Positions 17,311 to 26,603 of a stretch of DNA of 64,000 bases are shown piece after piece; the stretch's first letter is position 1, and each line of letters starts with the position of its first letter. Source of the DNA: Fodinicurvata sediminis DSM 21159 (GTDB lineage Bacteria; Pseudomonadota; Alphaproteobacteria; Kiloniellales; DSM-21159); the NCBI RefSeq assembly GCF_000420625.1, contig NZ_ATVH01000017.1:62001-126000 (forward strand), in the 5' to 3' direction. The notes beneath the pieces are model-generated. The model saw only the letters and a list, made by a program, of their open reading frames with translations. It was not told the origin of the DNA and made no database searches. The position numbers and the translations under genes were made by a program.

Positions 17311-18432
17311 ATGAATCGACGCAAGTTTCTAACCTCGGCCAGTGTCGGTGCAGGCGCCGCCGCGGCCACCAGCTTTGCCGCCCCGGCCATCGCGCAGAGC
17401 CAGCCACAGGTGCGCTGGCGCCTGGCCTCCAGCTTTCCGCAGGCCCTGGACACGATCTATGGCACGGCCGAAATGATGGCACAGCGTGTTTCGGATGCCA
17501 CGAACGGCAACTTCGACATTCGTGTCTTCGCCGGTGGTGAGTTGGTGCCCCCCTTCGAGGTCCTGGATGCGACCAGCGAGGGCACGGTCGAGTGCGGCCA
17601 CTCCGCCAGTTACTACTACGTTGGCAAGAACCTGGCCTTCGGCTTCGACTGTGCTGCGCCCTTTGGCCTGACGACGCGCCAACAGAATGCCTGGATGTAC
17701 GAGGGCGGCGGCATCGAACTGGTGCGCGAGGTGCTGTTCGACGAGTACAACATCATCAACTTCCCCATGGGCAACACCGGGGCCCAGATGGGCGGCTGGT
17801 TCCGCAACGAGATCAACTCGGTCGAGGACATCGACGGCCTGAAGATGCGCATCAGCGGCTTCGCCGGCGCGGTCCTGGAGAAGCTTGGTCTGGTGCCGCA
17901 GCAGCTGCCGGGCGCGGATGTCTATCCAGCCCTGGAGCGCGGCACGATCGACGCCACCGAATGGGTTGGACCCTATGATGACGAGAAGCTGGGCTTCAAC
18001 GAGGTTGCCGAATACTACTACTATCCGGGCTGGTGGGAAGCCGGTCCGCAGCTGACCCTCTACATCAACAAGGATGCCTGGAACGAGCTGACGCCCGAAT
18101 ACCAGAACATCGTCCAGGCCGCGGCAGCGGAAGCCAATATCCGCATGACGGCGCGCTATGACACCCTCAACCCAGTGGCCCTGCGCAGCCTGGTGTCCAA
18201 GGGCACACAGCTGCGCAGTTTCAACCGCGAGATCCTGATGGCCTGTTACAAGGCCACCCAGGAACTCTATGAGGAACAGGTGGAGACGAACGACAAGTTC
18301 CGCGCTATCTACGAGGAATGGCGCAAGTTCCGCGATGAGCAGTACCTCTGGTTCCGCGTCGCCGAGAACAGCTTCGACAACTTTGCCTTCACCGCCCAGG
18401 CGCGCCTGGAGCAGGAAGAGGAGGGCAATTGA
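17311..18432 (+). CDS. TRAP solute-binding protein, TakP-like (copy 2)
   Basis: 373 residues from the ATG at 17311, chosen because GGGAGGAG sits just before it and because the protein then begins with a Tat signal (MNRRKFLTSASVGAGAAAA, cleavage after APAIAQ). The body is roughly 85 percent identical to copy 1 by eye and keeps the canonical TEWVGPYDDEKLGF loop. The long shared blocks also hold at DNA level, pointing to tandem duplication. It probably binds 2-oxo/2-hydroxy carboxylates for the TRAP permease encoded convergently at 19778-21817. Confidence 0.9.
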   Translation: MNRRKFLTSASVGAGAAAATSFAAPAIAQSQPQVRWRLASSFPQALDTIYGTAEMMAQRVSDATNGNFDIRVFAGGELVPPFEVLDATSEGTVECGHSASYYYVGKNLAFGFDCAAPFGLTTRQQNAWMYEGGGIELVREVLFDEYNIINFPMGNTGAQMGGWFRNEINSVEDIDGLKMRISGFAGAVLEKLGLVPQQLPGADVYPALERGTIDATEWVGPYDDEKLGFNEVAEYYYYPGWWEAGPQLTLYINKDAWNELTPEYQNIVQAAAAEANIRMTARYDTLNPVALRSLVSKGTQLRSFNREILMACYKATQELYEEQVETNDKFRAIYEEWRKFRDEQYLWFRVAENSFDNFAFTAQARLEQEEEGN

Positions 18433-18478
18433 GGCTGGGCTTGCCGTCCTTGGTAGGCCCTGGCCTTGATGATACTGG

Positions 18479-18502
18479 AAAGCCCCGCTTCGGCGGGGCT
18501 TT
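18479..18502. terminator. rho-independent terminator after dctP copy 2
   Basis: A ten-base stem AAAGCCCCGC/GCGGGGCTTT closes a TTCG loop and is followed by a short T-rich tail. A-rich and T-rich flanks on the two sides allow it to serve the convergent tarD operon as well. Confidence 0.78.
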
Positions 18503-18547
18503 CTGTATCTCAGGTGTCAATGAGGGGCGATGGCTGTTTGCCCCGCT

Positions 18548-19714
18548 TCAAGACAACTCCTTGCGGAAAATCTCCATCAGGTCTGCCTTGTCTTCGAACC
18601 CGATACCAGGCAGGTCGGAGGGGCGGACCCGGCCGTTCTCAATAGGTGTGGAATCGGCGAACCCGCCAAAGGGCGCAAACACGCGCGGATAGGATTCGTT
18701 GCCGCCAAGCTTCAGTCCAGCAGCGATGTTCAGGGCGAACTGATGCCCGCCGTGCGGAATGCAGACGCGCGGTGAGATGCCGCGCAGGCGAAGCTCGTCG
18801 AGCATCCGCATATACTCGACGAGGCCATAGGAGAGAACCGGATCCATCTGCAGGATATCGCGATCCGGGCGGATTCCACCGTGGCGCAGAAGATTGCGGA
18901 CGTCCTGATGGGAAAAGAGGTTTTCGCCTGTGGCCATCGGCTCTGCGTAGTTTTCAGCCAGAACGCGCTGAAGGTCGTAGTCGAGTGGATCGCCCGCTTC
19001 CTCATACCAACGCAGTCCGTAAGGAGACAGACCCTTCGCGTATGCCAGCCCGGCCTCAAGGTCGAAGCGGCCATTGGCATCCACTGCCAGGCGCTCCCCG
19101 CTGCCGACGACCTCCAGTGCAGCCTCGACCCGGCGCAAGTCCTTGTCCAGGGGCACGCCACCGATTTTCATTTTTGTCTCGGTATAGCCTGCGTCCAGGT
19201 AGCCGCGCATTTCAGCCTGCAATGTACTGAGATCAGAATCGGGATAGTAGTATCCGCCCGCGGCATAGACTGAGACGCTTTCATCGGGGGTGCCATCTCC
19301 GAAGCGTTCGGCGAGGAGTGTGGCGAGTGGCTTTTTCTCGACCTTTGCCACGATGTCCCAGATGGCCATATCGATTACGCCGACAGCGACGGATCGCTCC
19401 CCGTGTCCGCCGGGCTTTTCGTTGCGCATGAGCGTCTGCCAGATGCGGAAGGGGTCAAGATTGTGGCCCGTAGTGTCGAGCAGGCTGGCCGGATCCGCTT
19501 CCTTCAATCGCGGCAGGAAGCGGTGCTGCAAAAGACCGCTGGGGGCATAGCGGCCATTGGAATTGAAGCCATAGCCCACGACAGGCTTTCCGTCGATGAG
19601 CGTGTCGGTGGTGATGGCCAGGATGGAGACGTCCATGCCGGCAAAACTGATATAGGCGTTCTCAATGTCGGAGGCGATCGAGACTCGGCGCTCCTGAACG
19701 TCGGTGATCTTCAT
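18548..19714 (-). CDS. tarD: D-tartrate dehydratase (enolase superfamily)
   Basis: 388 residues. Sequence blocks match, as I recall it, the characterised Bradyrhizobium D-tartrate dehydratase: RNAYI-like start, VVGYGFNSNGRY, NEKPGGHGERSVAVG, AAGGYYYP, CIPHGGHQ and LGGNESYP. The mechanistic residues fall in place: K181-x-K183, metal ligands D212, E238 and E264, and the D291/H321 dyad; each is offset by one from the published K184/H322 numbering. The enzyme converts D-tartrate to oxaloacetate and water with Mg2+. It is the last gene of the dctQ-dctM-tarD operon, 63 bases after dctM, which links tartrate uptake to use. Confidence 0.9.
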   Translation of the reverse strand: MKITDVQERRVSIASDIENAYISFAGMDVSILAITTDTLIDGKPVVGYGFNSNGRYAPSGLLQHRFLPRLKEADPASLLDTTGHNLDPFRIWQTLMRNEKPGGHGERSVAVGVIDMAIWDIVAKVEKKPLATLLAERFGDGTPDESVSVYAAGGYYYPDSDLSTLQAEMRGYLDAGYTETKMKIGGVPLDKDLRRVEAALEVVGSGERLAVDANGRFDLEAGLAYAKGLSPYGLRWYEEAGDPLDYDLQRVLAENYAEPMATGENLFSHQDVRNLLRHGGIRPDRDILQMDPVLSYGLVEYMRMLDELRLRGISPRVCIPHGGHQFALNIAAGLKLGGNESYPRVFAPFGGFADSTPIENGRVRPSDLPGIGFEDKADLMEIFRKELS

Positions 19715-19777
19715 GACAGTTTGGTCCGGTGTTGGTTGTCTGCTCTCAGGATATATTGCGTCCTTGCGTTGACGTCA

Positions 19778-21244
19778 TCAATCGAAGGTGATGGGTGGCG
19801 GCTCGTCGCCGCCGTCCAGGCCCATGTCCCCGGCCGGAATGTCGATCTCCACGTCGGCCGGATCCACGGCGGCAGCGTCCTCGATGCCGGTCACCAGTTC
19901 GGGAAAGGTGATGATCAGGCCGACCATGATCAGCTGCAGGGCCAGGAAGGGCAGGACACCCAGATAGATGCGCTCGGTGGGAATGTACTTCACCAGCCGG
20001 CCGGTGATGGCGTCGGTGTAGTCCTCCTTGGGTGCGACCGAACGCAGGTAGAATAGTGCGAATCCAAAGGGCGGCGTCAGGAACGAAGTCTGCAGGTTCA
20101 CGGCCAGCAGGACGCCGAACCAGACCAGGTCGATGCCCAGGACTTCGGCCACGGGGGCGACCAGCGGCACGATGATGAAGGCCAGCTCGAAGAAGTCCAG
20201 GAAGAAGCCGAGCACGAAGATCAGCAGGTTGACCGCGATCAGGAAGCCGAGAGGCCCGCCGGGCAGGCTGGTCAACAGGTGCTCGACCCAGAGGTCACCG
20301 TCCACACCCCAGAAGGTCAGGCTAAAGACGCTGGCACCCACCAGGATGAAGATCACGAAGGAGGTCAGCTTGGCCGTGGCGTCCATGGCCTGCTTCAGGA
20401 TGGGCAATGTCAGCCGGCGCTTGATGATGGCAAGTCCCAGGGCGCCGACGGCGCCCATGGCGCCGGCTTCCGTGGGTGTGGCCAGGCCCATCAGGATGGT
20501 TCCCAGCACCAGGAAAATGAGGGCCAGGGGCGGCACCAGCGAAATCAGGATGCGCTTGACCAGTTGGAGGCCGCGCAGGGTCCGGGCCTCAGGGGGCAGG
20601 GCCGGCACCGCATTGGGCCGGAAGACCGCGATGACCAGCACATAGAGGGTATAGAGCGTGATCAGGCCCAGGCTGGGCACCAGGGCCCCATGATACATGT
20701 CGCCTACCGAACGGCCCAACTGGTCGGACAGGACGATCAGCACCAGGCTGGGCGGGATGATCTGGGCCAGCGTGCCCGAGGCCAGGATCGTGCCGGTGGC
20801 GATCTTCTGGTCATAGCCATAGCGCTGCATGATCGGAAGGGAGATGAGTCCCATGGAGATCACCGAGGCCGCCGTGACGCCGGTGGTGGCAGCCAGGATG
20901 GCGCCCACGAAGACACCGGCAAAGGCAAGGCCGCCACGCAGGGGACCGAACAGCTGGCCGATGGTGTGCAGCAGGTCCTCGGCCATGCGGCTGCGTTCAA
21001 GAATCAGGCCCATGAAGGTGAAGAAGGGAATCGCGAGCAGGGTTTCGTTGCTCATGATCCCGTAGATCCGGTTGGGCAGGGCCTGCAGCAGGGCCGTGGT
21101 CAGCATGCCCAACTCGATGCCGATGAAGGCGAAGATCAGCCCGGTGATCGCCAGCGCGAAGGCCAGCGGATAACCGGACAGCAGGAAAACCACGAGTCCC
21201 GCGAACATGATCGGGGCCAGATAGCTTTGCAGCATTTCGATCAT
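19778..21244 (-). CDS. TRAP transporter large permease (DctM/TakM-like)
   Basis: 488 residues, longer than typical DctM because of internal loops and an acidic, proline-rich cytoplasmic or periplasmic tail (AAAVDPADVEIDIPAGDMG onward). Motifs: LAIPFFTFMGLILERS near residue 80, TTGVTAASVISMGLISLP near 120, GTLAQIIPPSLVLIVLSDQ near 155, TPTEAGAMGAVGAL near 255 and TSFLTPPFGFALFYLRS near 400. It lies 18 bases after dctQ. This long subtype is usual with TakP-like binding proteins, which agrees with the two convergent dctP genes. Confidence 0.9.
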   Translation of the reverse strand: MIEMLQSYLAPIMFAGLVVFLLSGYPLAFALAITGLIFAFIGIELGMLTTALLQALPNRIYGIMSNETLLAIPFFTFMGLILERSRMAEDLLHTIGQLFGPLRGGLAFAGVFVGAILAATTGVTAASVISMGLISLPIMQRYGYDQKIATGTILASGTLAQIIPPSLVLIVLSDQLGRSVGDMYHGALVPSLGLITLYTLYVLVIAVFRPNAVPALPPEARTLRGLQLVKRILISLVPPLALIFLVLGTILMGLATPTEAGAMGAVGALGLAIIKRRLTLPILKQAMDATAKLTSFVIFILVGASVFSLTFWGVDGDLWVEHLLTSLPGGPLGFLIAVNLLIFVLGFFLDFFELAFIIVPLVAPVAEVLGIDLVWFGVLLAVNLQTSFLTPPFGFALFYLRSVAPKEDYTDAITGRLVKYIPTERIYLGVLPFLALQLIMVGLIITFPELVTGIEDAAAVDPADVEIDIPAGDMGLDGGDEPPPITFD

Positions 21245-21262
21245 GATGGCGTTCCGGTCCCG

Positions 21263-21817
21263 TCAGTTGTCGCGGATGACGTCACTGTAGGACTGGCCGC
21301 TGCCCGGATAGGGAGCGTGTCCCGCCAGGAAGGCGATGCGCTTGATGACTTCGGAGAGGCCCTGAAGGCTCAGGAGGAAAAAGCCGACAGGCATCAGCAG
21401 CAGTACGGGCCAGCGGATCAGGCCGCCCGTGTTTCCGGACATCTCCATGCGTACGAAGGCGTTGTGGAACATGGGCCAGGACAGGACCATGATGAAAATC
21501 GCAACGGGCAGCAGGAAGAACAGTCCGCCAATGATGTCGATCCAGGCCTTGCGGTGCGGCGAGAAGCGCGCATAGAGCACGTCGATGCGTACATGCTCAT
21601 TGCGCAGCAGGGTGTAGCCGGCCCCCAGCAGGAAGACGGCCGAGAAGAGATACCACTGAATCTCGAGCCAGGCGTTGGAGCTGAGGCTGAAAAGATAGCG
21701 CGAGATGGCGTTTCCGGCCGAAATCAGAACGACGATCAGGATCAACCAATAGACGCAGCGCCCGACGAAGCCGTTGAGGCTGTCGATCGCACGACTCAGG
21801 CCCATCAGGAATCCCAT
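21263..21817 (-). CDS. TRAP transporter small permease (DctQ/TakQ-like)
   Basis: 184 residues with four hydrophobic segments (about 20-38, 55-72, 98-118 and 140-160). The segment LLRNEHVRIDVLYARFSPHRKAW is the DctQ signature. GGAG lies very close to the ATG at 21817; an in-frame ATG at 21805 is the alternative start. It is the first gene of the dctQ-dctM-tarD operon and partners the large permease downstream. The promoter must lie in the 359-base gap shared with the divergent poxB. Confidence 0.88.
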   Translation of the reverse strand: MGFLMGLSRAIDSLNGFVGRCVYWLILIVVLISAGNAISRYLFSLSSNAWLEIQWYLFSAVFLLGAGYTLLRNEHVRIDVLYARFSPHRKAWIDIIGGLFFLLPVAIFIMVLSWPMFHNAFVRMEMSGNTGGLIRWPVLLLMPVGFFLLSLQGLSEVIKRIAFLAGHAPYPGSGQSYSDVIRDN

Positions 21818-22176
21818 TTCTCCAGCGCCCTCCCGAAAAGAGCCGGTACGGTCGTTTCACGGATCCGCTGGTCCCCTGCCAGCGGTTGCCGCGCATATCC
21901 CGGCTCCGAATGCGGCGCGAAGCTACAGGAAGCCCATTTCCCGCGCAACCGCTTTGCCGGCCCTGCCCGGCTGCATTGCCGCTAGAGAGAAGAGTCCTGC
22001 AGTATCCCTGGCGCGCGTCGTGGGCAGCATCGGTTGATGTGCCGACCACCTTCTGTTGCGAAGGTGAAAGGAAAACTGTATAGAGATTCAATAAGTTAGG
22101 AAAGCTGAGGGGCCGTCACGACACGCCTTGCTCCTCCTGGACAAGAATCAGCCGCGAAGCGGTATCTGGGGGCTTC
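21818..22176. promoter_or_regulatory. divergent intergenic region dctQ / poxB
   Basis: 359 bases without a supported gene. It must carry the promoters of the TRAP-tarD operon (leftward) and poxB (rightward). The stretch 22065-22110 is locally AT-rich (ACTGTATAGAGATTCAATAA) and is the best place for the poxB promoter. I see no long inverted repeat or riboswitch signature. Confidence 0.4.
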
Positions 22177-23907
22177 ATGACACGCACGATCGCCGAGACC
22201 ATCATCGACATGCTGGCTGAGGCCGGGGTGAAGCGCCTCTATGGCGTGACCGGTGACAGCCTGAACCTTCTGAACGACGCCCTGCGGCGCGATGGGCGCA
22301 TCGACTGGATCCATGTCCGTCACGAGGAAGCCGGCGCCTATGCCGCCATGGCCGAAGGCATATTGGGCGGGCTGGGCTGTTGTGCCGGCAGTTCAGGGCC
22401 CGGTCATGTGCATCTGATCAACGGGCTCTACGATGCCCACCGCTGGGGCGCGCCGGTGGTGGCATTACCCTCGACGATCAGCCGTTCGGATTACGGCATG
22501 GAGTCCTTCCAGGAGACCGACCTCAGCATGTTCGATGGCTGCAGCTGGTACAACCAGCTGGCCCAGACGCCGGAGCAGGCGCCACGCATGCTGCAGCAGG
22601 CGATCCAGCACGCACTGACCCGCAAGGGGGTGGGTGTCTTCGGTTACGGCGGCGACCTGTTGCCCGAGAAGCTGCCGGACACGGCCATTGTCTCGCCGTC
22701 CTATCGGCCGCACACGGTCGTGCGTCCGGGCGATGGCGACCTGGATGCGCTGGCAGAACTGCTTTCGGGGGCCGAGCGTCCGATGATCTATGGCGGTGTC
22801 GGCTGCGAGGGGTCCCATGCCCTGGTGACGGCCCTGGCCGAACGGCTGCAGGCGCCGGTGGGCTGGACCCTGAAGGGCAAGATGGCCCTGGAGCATGACA
22901 ACGCCCATGGCATCGGCATGACCGGTTTCATCGGCGGGAAGGCCTGTGCCGATGCCATCGCCCAGTGCGATGTGCTGCTGTTGCTGGGCACCGACTTTCC
23001 CTGGAAGGATTTCCTGCACACCAAGGCACGCGTGGCTCAGGTGCTCACCCACGGCGAACGCCTGGGGCGGCGCACCCATGTGGACATGGGCCTGGTCGGT
23101 TCTGTGCATGCGACGCTGGAGGCGCTCGTGCCGCGTGTTGCCTATCGCGGAGACGACAGCTTCCTGCAGGACCGGCGCAAGGTCTATAAGGAGGATCTGG
23201 AAAACCTGGCGCGCCACGAGCAGGAGGCCGGCACACGCAATGCCATTGGACCGGACTATCTTGCCGCCCGCATCGACGCTCATGCCGATGACGATGCGAT
23301 CTTCACCACCGACACCGGCATGACCACTGTCTGGGCGGCCCGCCATCTGCGCAGCACCGGCCGGCGCAGCATGCTTGGCTCCTACTCCCACGGCTCCATG
23401 GCCAGCGCCATGCCTCAGGCGATCGGGGCGGCCCTGGCCGGCAACGGCCGGCAGACCGTGGCGCTCTGCGGCGATGGCGGACTGTCCATGCTGATGGGCG
23501 ATTTGGCCACCATCGGCCAGTACCAGCTGCCGGTGAAAGCCGTCGTCTTCAACAACGGCACGCTTGGCATGGTCGAGATCGAGATGCAGTTGGCCGGTAT
23601 CCCGAATTACCAGACGGAGCTCTATAATCCCGACTTCGCCAAGGTGGCCGAGGCCTGCGGCCTCAAGGGTGTCACCGTCGAGGATCCGGAGCAGGTGGAC
23701 GCGGCGGTCAAGCAGGCCATGGCCCATGACGGACCCATCCTCCTGGACGTGAAGACCGACCGCAATGCCGTGGCCATGCCGCCGCACACCAGCCTGAAAC
23801 AGCTGGAAAGCTATGCACTCAGCGAGGCGAAGATGGTCCTGGAGGGACGCGGTGCCGAGGTCCTGAAGCAGGTGCGTGCCAACCTGAAGTACCTGCGCGA
23901 TCTCTAG
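22177..23907 (+). CDS. poxB: pyruvate dehydrogenase (quinone), PoxB-like ThDP enzyme
   Basis: 576 residues, the size of E. coli PoxB (572). The three ThDP-enzyme domains are evident: an N-terminal Pyr domain with the catalytic Glu50 in RHEEAGAY and GVTGDSLNLLNDAL; a central FAD-type domain with GGVGCEGSHALV and TLKGKMALEHDNAHG; and a C-terminal PP domain with G432-D-G followed by VVFNNGTLGMVEIEMQ. The C-terminus (GRGAEVLKQVRANLKYLRD) resembles the membrane-associating tail of PoxB. It decarboxylates pyruvate to acetate and passes electrons to ubiquinone at the membrane. The FMN glutamate-synthase-like gene follows 47 bases later. Confidence 0.85.
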   Translation: MTRTIAETIIDMLAEAGVKRLYGVTGDSLNLLNDALRRDGRIDWIHVRHEEAGAYAAMAEGILGGLGCCAGSSGPGHVHLINGLYDAHRWGAPVVALPSTISRSDYGMESFQETDLSMFDGCSWYNQLAQTPEQAPRMLQQAIQHALTRKGVGVFGYGGDLLPEKLPDTAIVSPSYRPHTVVRPGDGDLDALAELLSGAERPMIYGGVGCEGSHALVTALAERLQAPVGWTLKGKMALEHDNAHGIGMTGFIGGKACADAIAQCDVLLLLGTDFPWKDFLHTKARVAQVLTHGERLGRRTHVDMGLVGSVHATLEALVPRVAYRGDDSFLQDRRKVYKEDLENLARHEQEAGTRNAIGPDYLAARIDAHADDDAIFTTDTGMTTVWAARHLRSTGRRSMLGSYSHGSMASAMPQAIGAALAGNGRQTVALCGDGGLSMLMGDLATIGQYQLPVKAVVFNNGTLGMVEIEMQLAGIPNYQTELYNPDFAKVAEACGLKGVTVEDPEQVDAAVKQAMAHDGPILLDVKTDRNAVAMPPHTSLKQLESYALSEAKMVLEGRGAEVLKQVRANLKYLRDL

Positions 23908-23954
23908 GGGGCGCAGGATCGCGATGTAAACCAACAACAGCTGGGGCAGCGAAG

Positions 23955-25637
23955 ATGCGTGATAGCGAAACCATTCTGGGTGCCTTCCGGGGACTGCCGG
24001 GAACCCGCCGGGCGATCGTGCCGGTCCTGGCCGCACTCCTGGCAATCGTCTTCCTGTTGGCGGGCTTCTGGGACGCCGCCTGGCTGTGGGGGCTGGTGCC
24101 CTGCCTGGCGGTCCTGGCCCTGGCCGTTCATGACGTGCGTCAGCGAAGTTATGCTGTCCTTCGCAACTATCCGGCGGCCGGCTGGGCGCGCTATTTCTTC
24201 CAGAGCCTGCGCCCCTACCTGCGCACCTATATCGTCGAGGGCAATCGCGAGGGGCGTCCCTTCAACCGCGAGCAGCGCACGCTGGTCTATCAGCGGGCCC
24301 GGAACGAGGCGGACAACCATCCCTTCGGCACGGAACTTGACGTCTATTCCAGTGAATACCGCTGGCTGACCCACTCGATGGCCCCGGTCGAGCCGGACAC
24401 CGAGGACCCGCGCGTGGACATCGGCGGCTCCGAGTGCGCAAAGCCCTACAACGGCTCGATCCTCAACATCTCGGCCATGAGTTTCGGCGCTCTGTCAGCG
24501 CGGGCCATCGAGGCGCTCAACACCGGTGCGCACCTGGGCAACTTCGCCCATGACACGGGCGAGGGCGGCATCAGCCCCTATCACCGAAAGGGCGGCGGGG
24601 ACCTGATCTGGGAGGTCGGCTCGGGCTACTTCGGCTGCCGCGACGACCAGGGGCGCTTCGATCCGAACCTGTTTCAGGAAGCGGCCAGCGCGGAGCAGGT
24701 GCGGATGGTCGAGATCAAGTTGAGCCAGGGCGCGAAACCCGGGCACGGCGGCGTGCTGCCGGGCCCCAAGGTGACGCAGGAAATTGCCGAGACACGCAAG
24801 GTACAGGTAGGCGTGGACTGCGTTTCGCCGGCCGGGCATTCGGCCTTCTCGACCCCGCGTGAGCTGCTGGAGTTCGCCGCACGCATGCGCACGCTCTCCG
24901 GCGGCAAGCCCGTGGGGGTCAAGCTCTGTGTCGGTCATCCCCACGAGGTCTTCGCTCTGGTCAAGGCTATGCTGGCCTCGGGCATTTACCTGGACTACAT
25001 CGTGGTGGACGGGGCCGAGGGCGGCACCGGAGCGGCCCCCATCGAGCTCAGCAATCACGTGGGCCTGCCGCTCAACGACGGCCTGGTCATCGTGCGCAAT
25101 GCCCTGATCGGCGCCGGTTTGAAGGACCGTGTGCGCCTGGGGGCCAGCGGCAAGGTCTACTCCGGCACCGGCATCGCCCAGGCCATCGCCCTGGGGGCGG
25201 ACTGGACCAATGCGGCCCGCGCCTTCATGTTCTCGGTCGGCTGCATCCAGTCCATGCGCTGTCACACCGACACCTGCCCCACCGGCGTGGCCACCCAGGA
25301 CCCCGGGCGCCAGCGGGGTCTGGTGGTCGAGGACAAGGCCCAGCAGGTGGCGCGTTTTCACCAGAAAACCGTGGCCGCCGCGGTCCAGATCGCGGCCTCG
25401 GCCGGGGTCAAGCGCATCCATGACCTGGAGCCGCATCACCTGTTCCATCGCATCAGCCCCACGGCGGCACGCATGGCCGATGAGATCTATCCCTTCGTCG
25501 GCCGCAATCAGCTGGTGGAGGCCCCCGAGGACACGCCCTATGCCCTGGCCTGGCAGGCCGCCGATCCCGACAGCTTCACCGCCCGTCACAACATCGGCGA
25601 CGCCCATCGCCAGCAGGCTCTGCAGCGCTTGTCCTGA
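23955..25637 (+). CDS. FMN-binding glutamate synthase family protein
   Basis: 560 residues. Two N-terminal membrane helices (about 20-38 and 43-60) precede a Glu_synthase FMN domain. Diagnostic stretches: SAMSFGALSARAIEALNTGAH-type region near residue 175, TGEGGISPYHRKGGGDLIW, SQGAKPGHGGVLPGPKV, VVDGAEGGTGAAP and the 3Fe-4S cysteine cluster CIQSMRCHTDTCPTG near residue 430. It lacks the glutaminase domain of GltB, so this class is not a classical glutamate synthase and its reaction is unsettled. It is probably cotranscribed with poxB. Confidence 0.85.
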   Translation: MRDSETILGAFRGLPGTRRAIVPVLAALLAIVFLLAGFWDAAWLWGLVPCLAVLALAVHDVRQRSYAVLRNYPAAGWARYFFQSLRPYLRTYIVEGNREGRPFNREQRTLVYQRARNEADNHPFGTELDVYSSEYRWLTHSMAPVEPDTEDPRVDIGGSECAKPYNGSILNISAMSFGALSARAIEALNTGAHLGNFAHDTGEGGISPYHRKGGGDLIWEVGSGYFGCRDDQGRFDPNLFQEAASAEQVRMVEIKLSQGAKPGHGGVLPGPKVTQEIAETRKVQVGVDCVSPAGHSAFSTPRELLEFAARMRTLSGGKPVGVKLCVGHPHEVFALVKAMLASGIYLDYIVVDGAEGGTGAAPIELSNHVGLPLNDGLVIVRNALIGAGLKDRVRLGASGKVYSGTGIAQAIALGADWTNAARAFMFSVGCIQSMRCHTDTCPTGVATQDPGRQRGLVVEDKAQQVARFHQKTVAAAVQIAASAGVKRIHDLEPHHLFHRISPTAARMADEIYPFVGRNQLVEAPEDTPYALAWQAADPDSFTARHNIGDAHRQQALQRLS

Positions 25638-25741
25638 GAGCAGGATGGCAGTTCAGATTATTGAGTTACACCCTATGCGTTATCCTTTTTTCGTAAATTT
25701 CTTGAATTTTAAGTATTTTATATTATCCAGCGGAGAATAAA

Positions 25742-26356
25742 ATGGAGAATTTTATCTTATTTAAAATATTAAATAATGTAAGTAACATTCTCCCAGCTAC
25801 AGTTGTGGCGGCAGTAATTCTGTTTGTATTAAAGGAAATATTGGAGGAAATCCGCCGTAGGAAGCAAAATGCACGCAAACGCAAGGCTGTGCGTCGCCTT
25901 ATTTCTGATGAGATAGAGCGAAATAAATTCACAATAAAGGTATTGCGTGACTGTATATCCTACATTGAGGAATCTATTTGGGATGAAAATTCACAGATTT
26001 TAATTCGAATTGGAACTCTTGGACAAAGATACTTTCGACAGGAAGGTAGTGGTGGATATCGGAGGGAGATGCCTATTAGACAGGTTCATAACATAGCACT
26101 TTCTTCTAATCTATTTGAGGTGGCAAAAATTGACGAAGAAATTTTTGATCGAGCACTTGATTTAAGTGATACGCTAAAGGAGCTTGATCATGTTTTACAA
26201 TCTATGATTGAGTTTGTGTCAAATGGTGAGAGCGCTGCTTTTCTTGAGGGATTTGTTGATTATGCAAAGGGAGTGCTCGATGATTGTGAAAACAAAATTA
26301 GCTCTTTTTATAAATTAATAACAAAAAAAGAACTAGAGAATCACCGCATACGATAA
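25742..26356 (+). CDS. hypothetical single-pass membrane protein in an AT-rich island
   Basis: 204 residues of no family I recognise. One hydrophobic helix (about 16-33, ILPATVVAAVILFVLKEIL) is followed by a strongly basic stretch (EIRRRKQNARKRKAVRRL), which predicts an N-out, C-in anchor. The rest is mostly helical and charged (DEIERNKFTIKVLRDCISYI, a region around LDLSDTLKELDHVLQSMIEF, then DYAKGVLDDCENKI). GGAG is correctly spaced before the ATG. Codon use is AT-rich (ATA, TTA, AAT, AAA), unlike both neighbours, which indicates recent acquisition. Confidence 0.65.
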   Translation: MENFILFKILNNVSNILPATVVAAVILFVLKEILEEIRRRKQNARKRKAVRRLISDEIERNKFTIKVLRDCISYIEESIWDENSQILIRIGTLGQRYFRQEGSGGYRREMPIRQVHNIALSSNLFEVAKIDEEIFDRALDLSDTLKELDHVLQSMIEFVSNGESAAFLEGFVDYAKGVLDDCENKISSFYKLITKKELENHRIR

Positions 26357-26603
26357 TCAATGAATTATACTATAATACTCAGGTTGGATGGTTTTGTGGA
26401 TTATAGGAAAAAATTACTGTATATGTGAGTGATCACTTATTTTTATCATCTATATAATTTATTAATTTCATCAAAAAAAATATTATAAAAATTCAATTGC
26501 GCTTACTTCTATAGCAACTCATATCCTAATTTCGATGGGTTTACAGTGCTATGGATTGACACAGCAGGTCTTGGCGCTACCCTAGCAGTAAGTGTCTATA
26601 CGT

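Noticed and set aside
20279-21985. A 568-codon plus-strand frame over the TRAP permease genes
   Set aside because: It reads as Gln/Asp/Gly/His-rich nonsense opposite well-formed DctM and DctQ membrane proteins.
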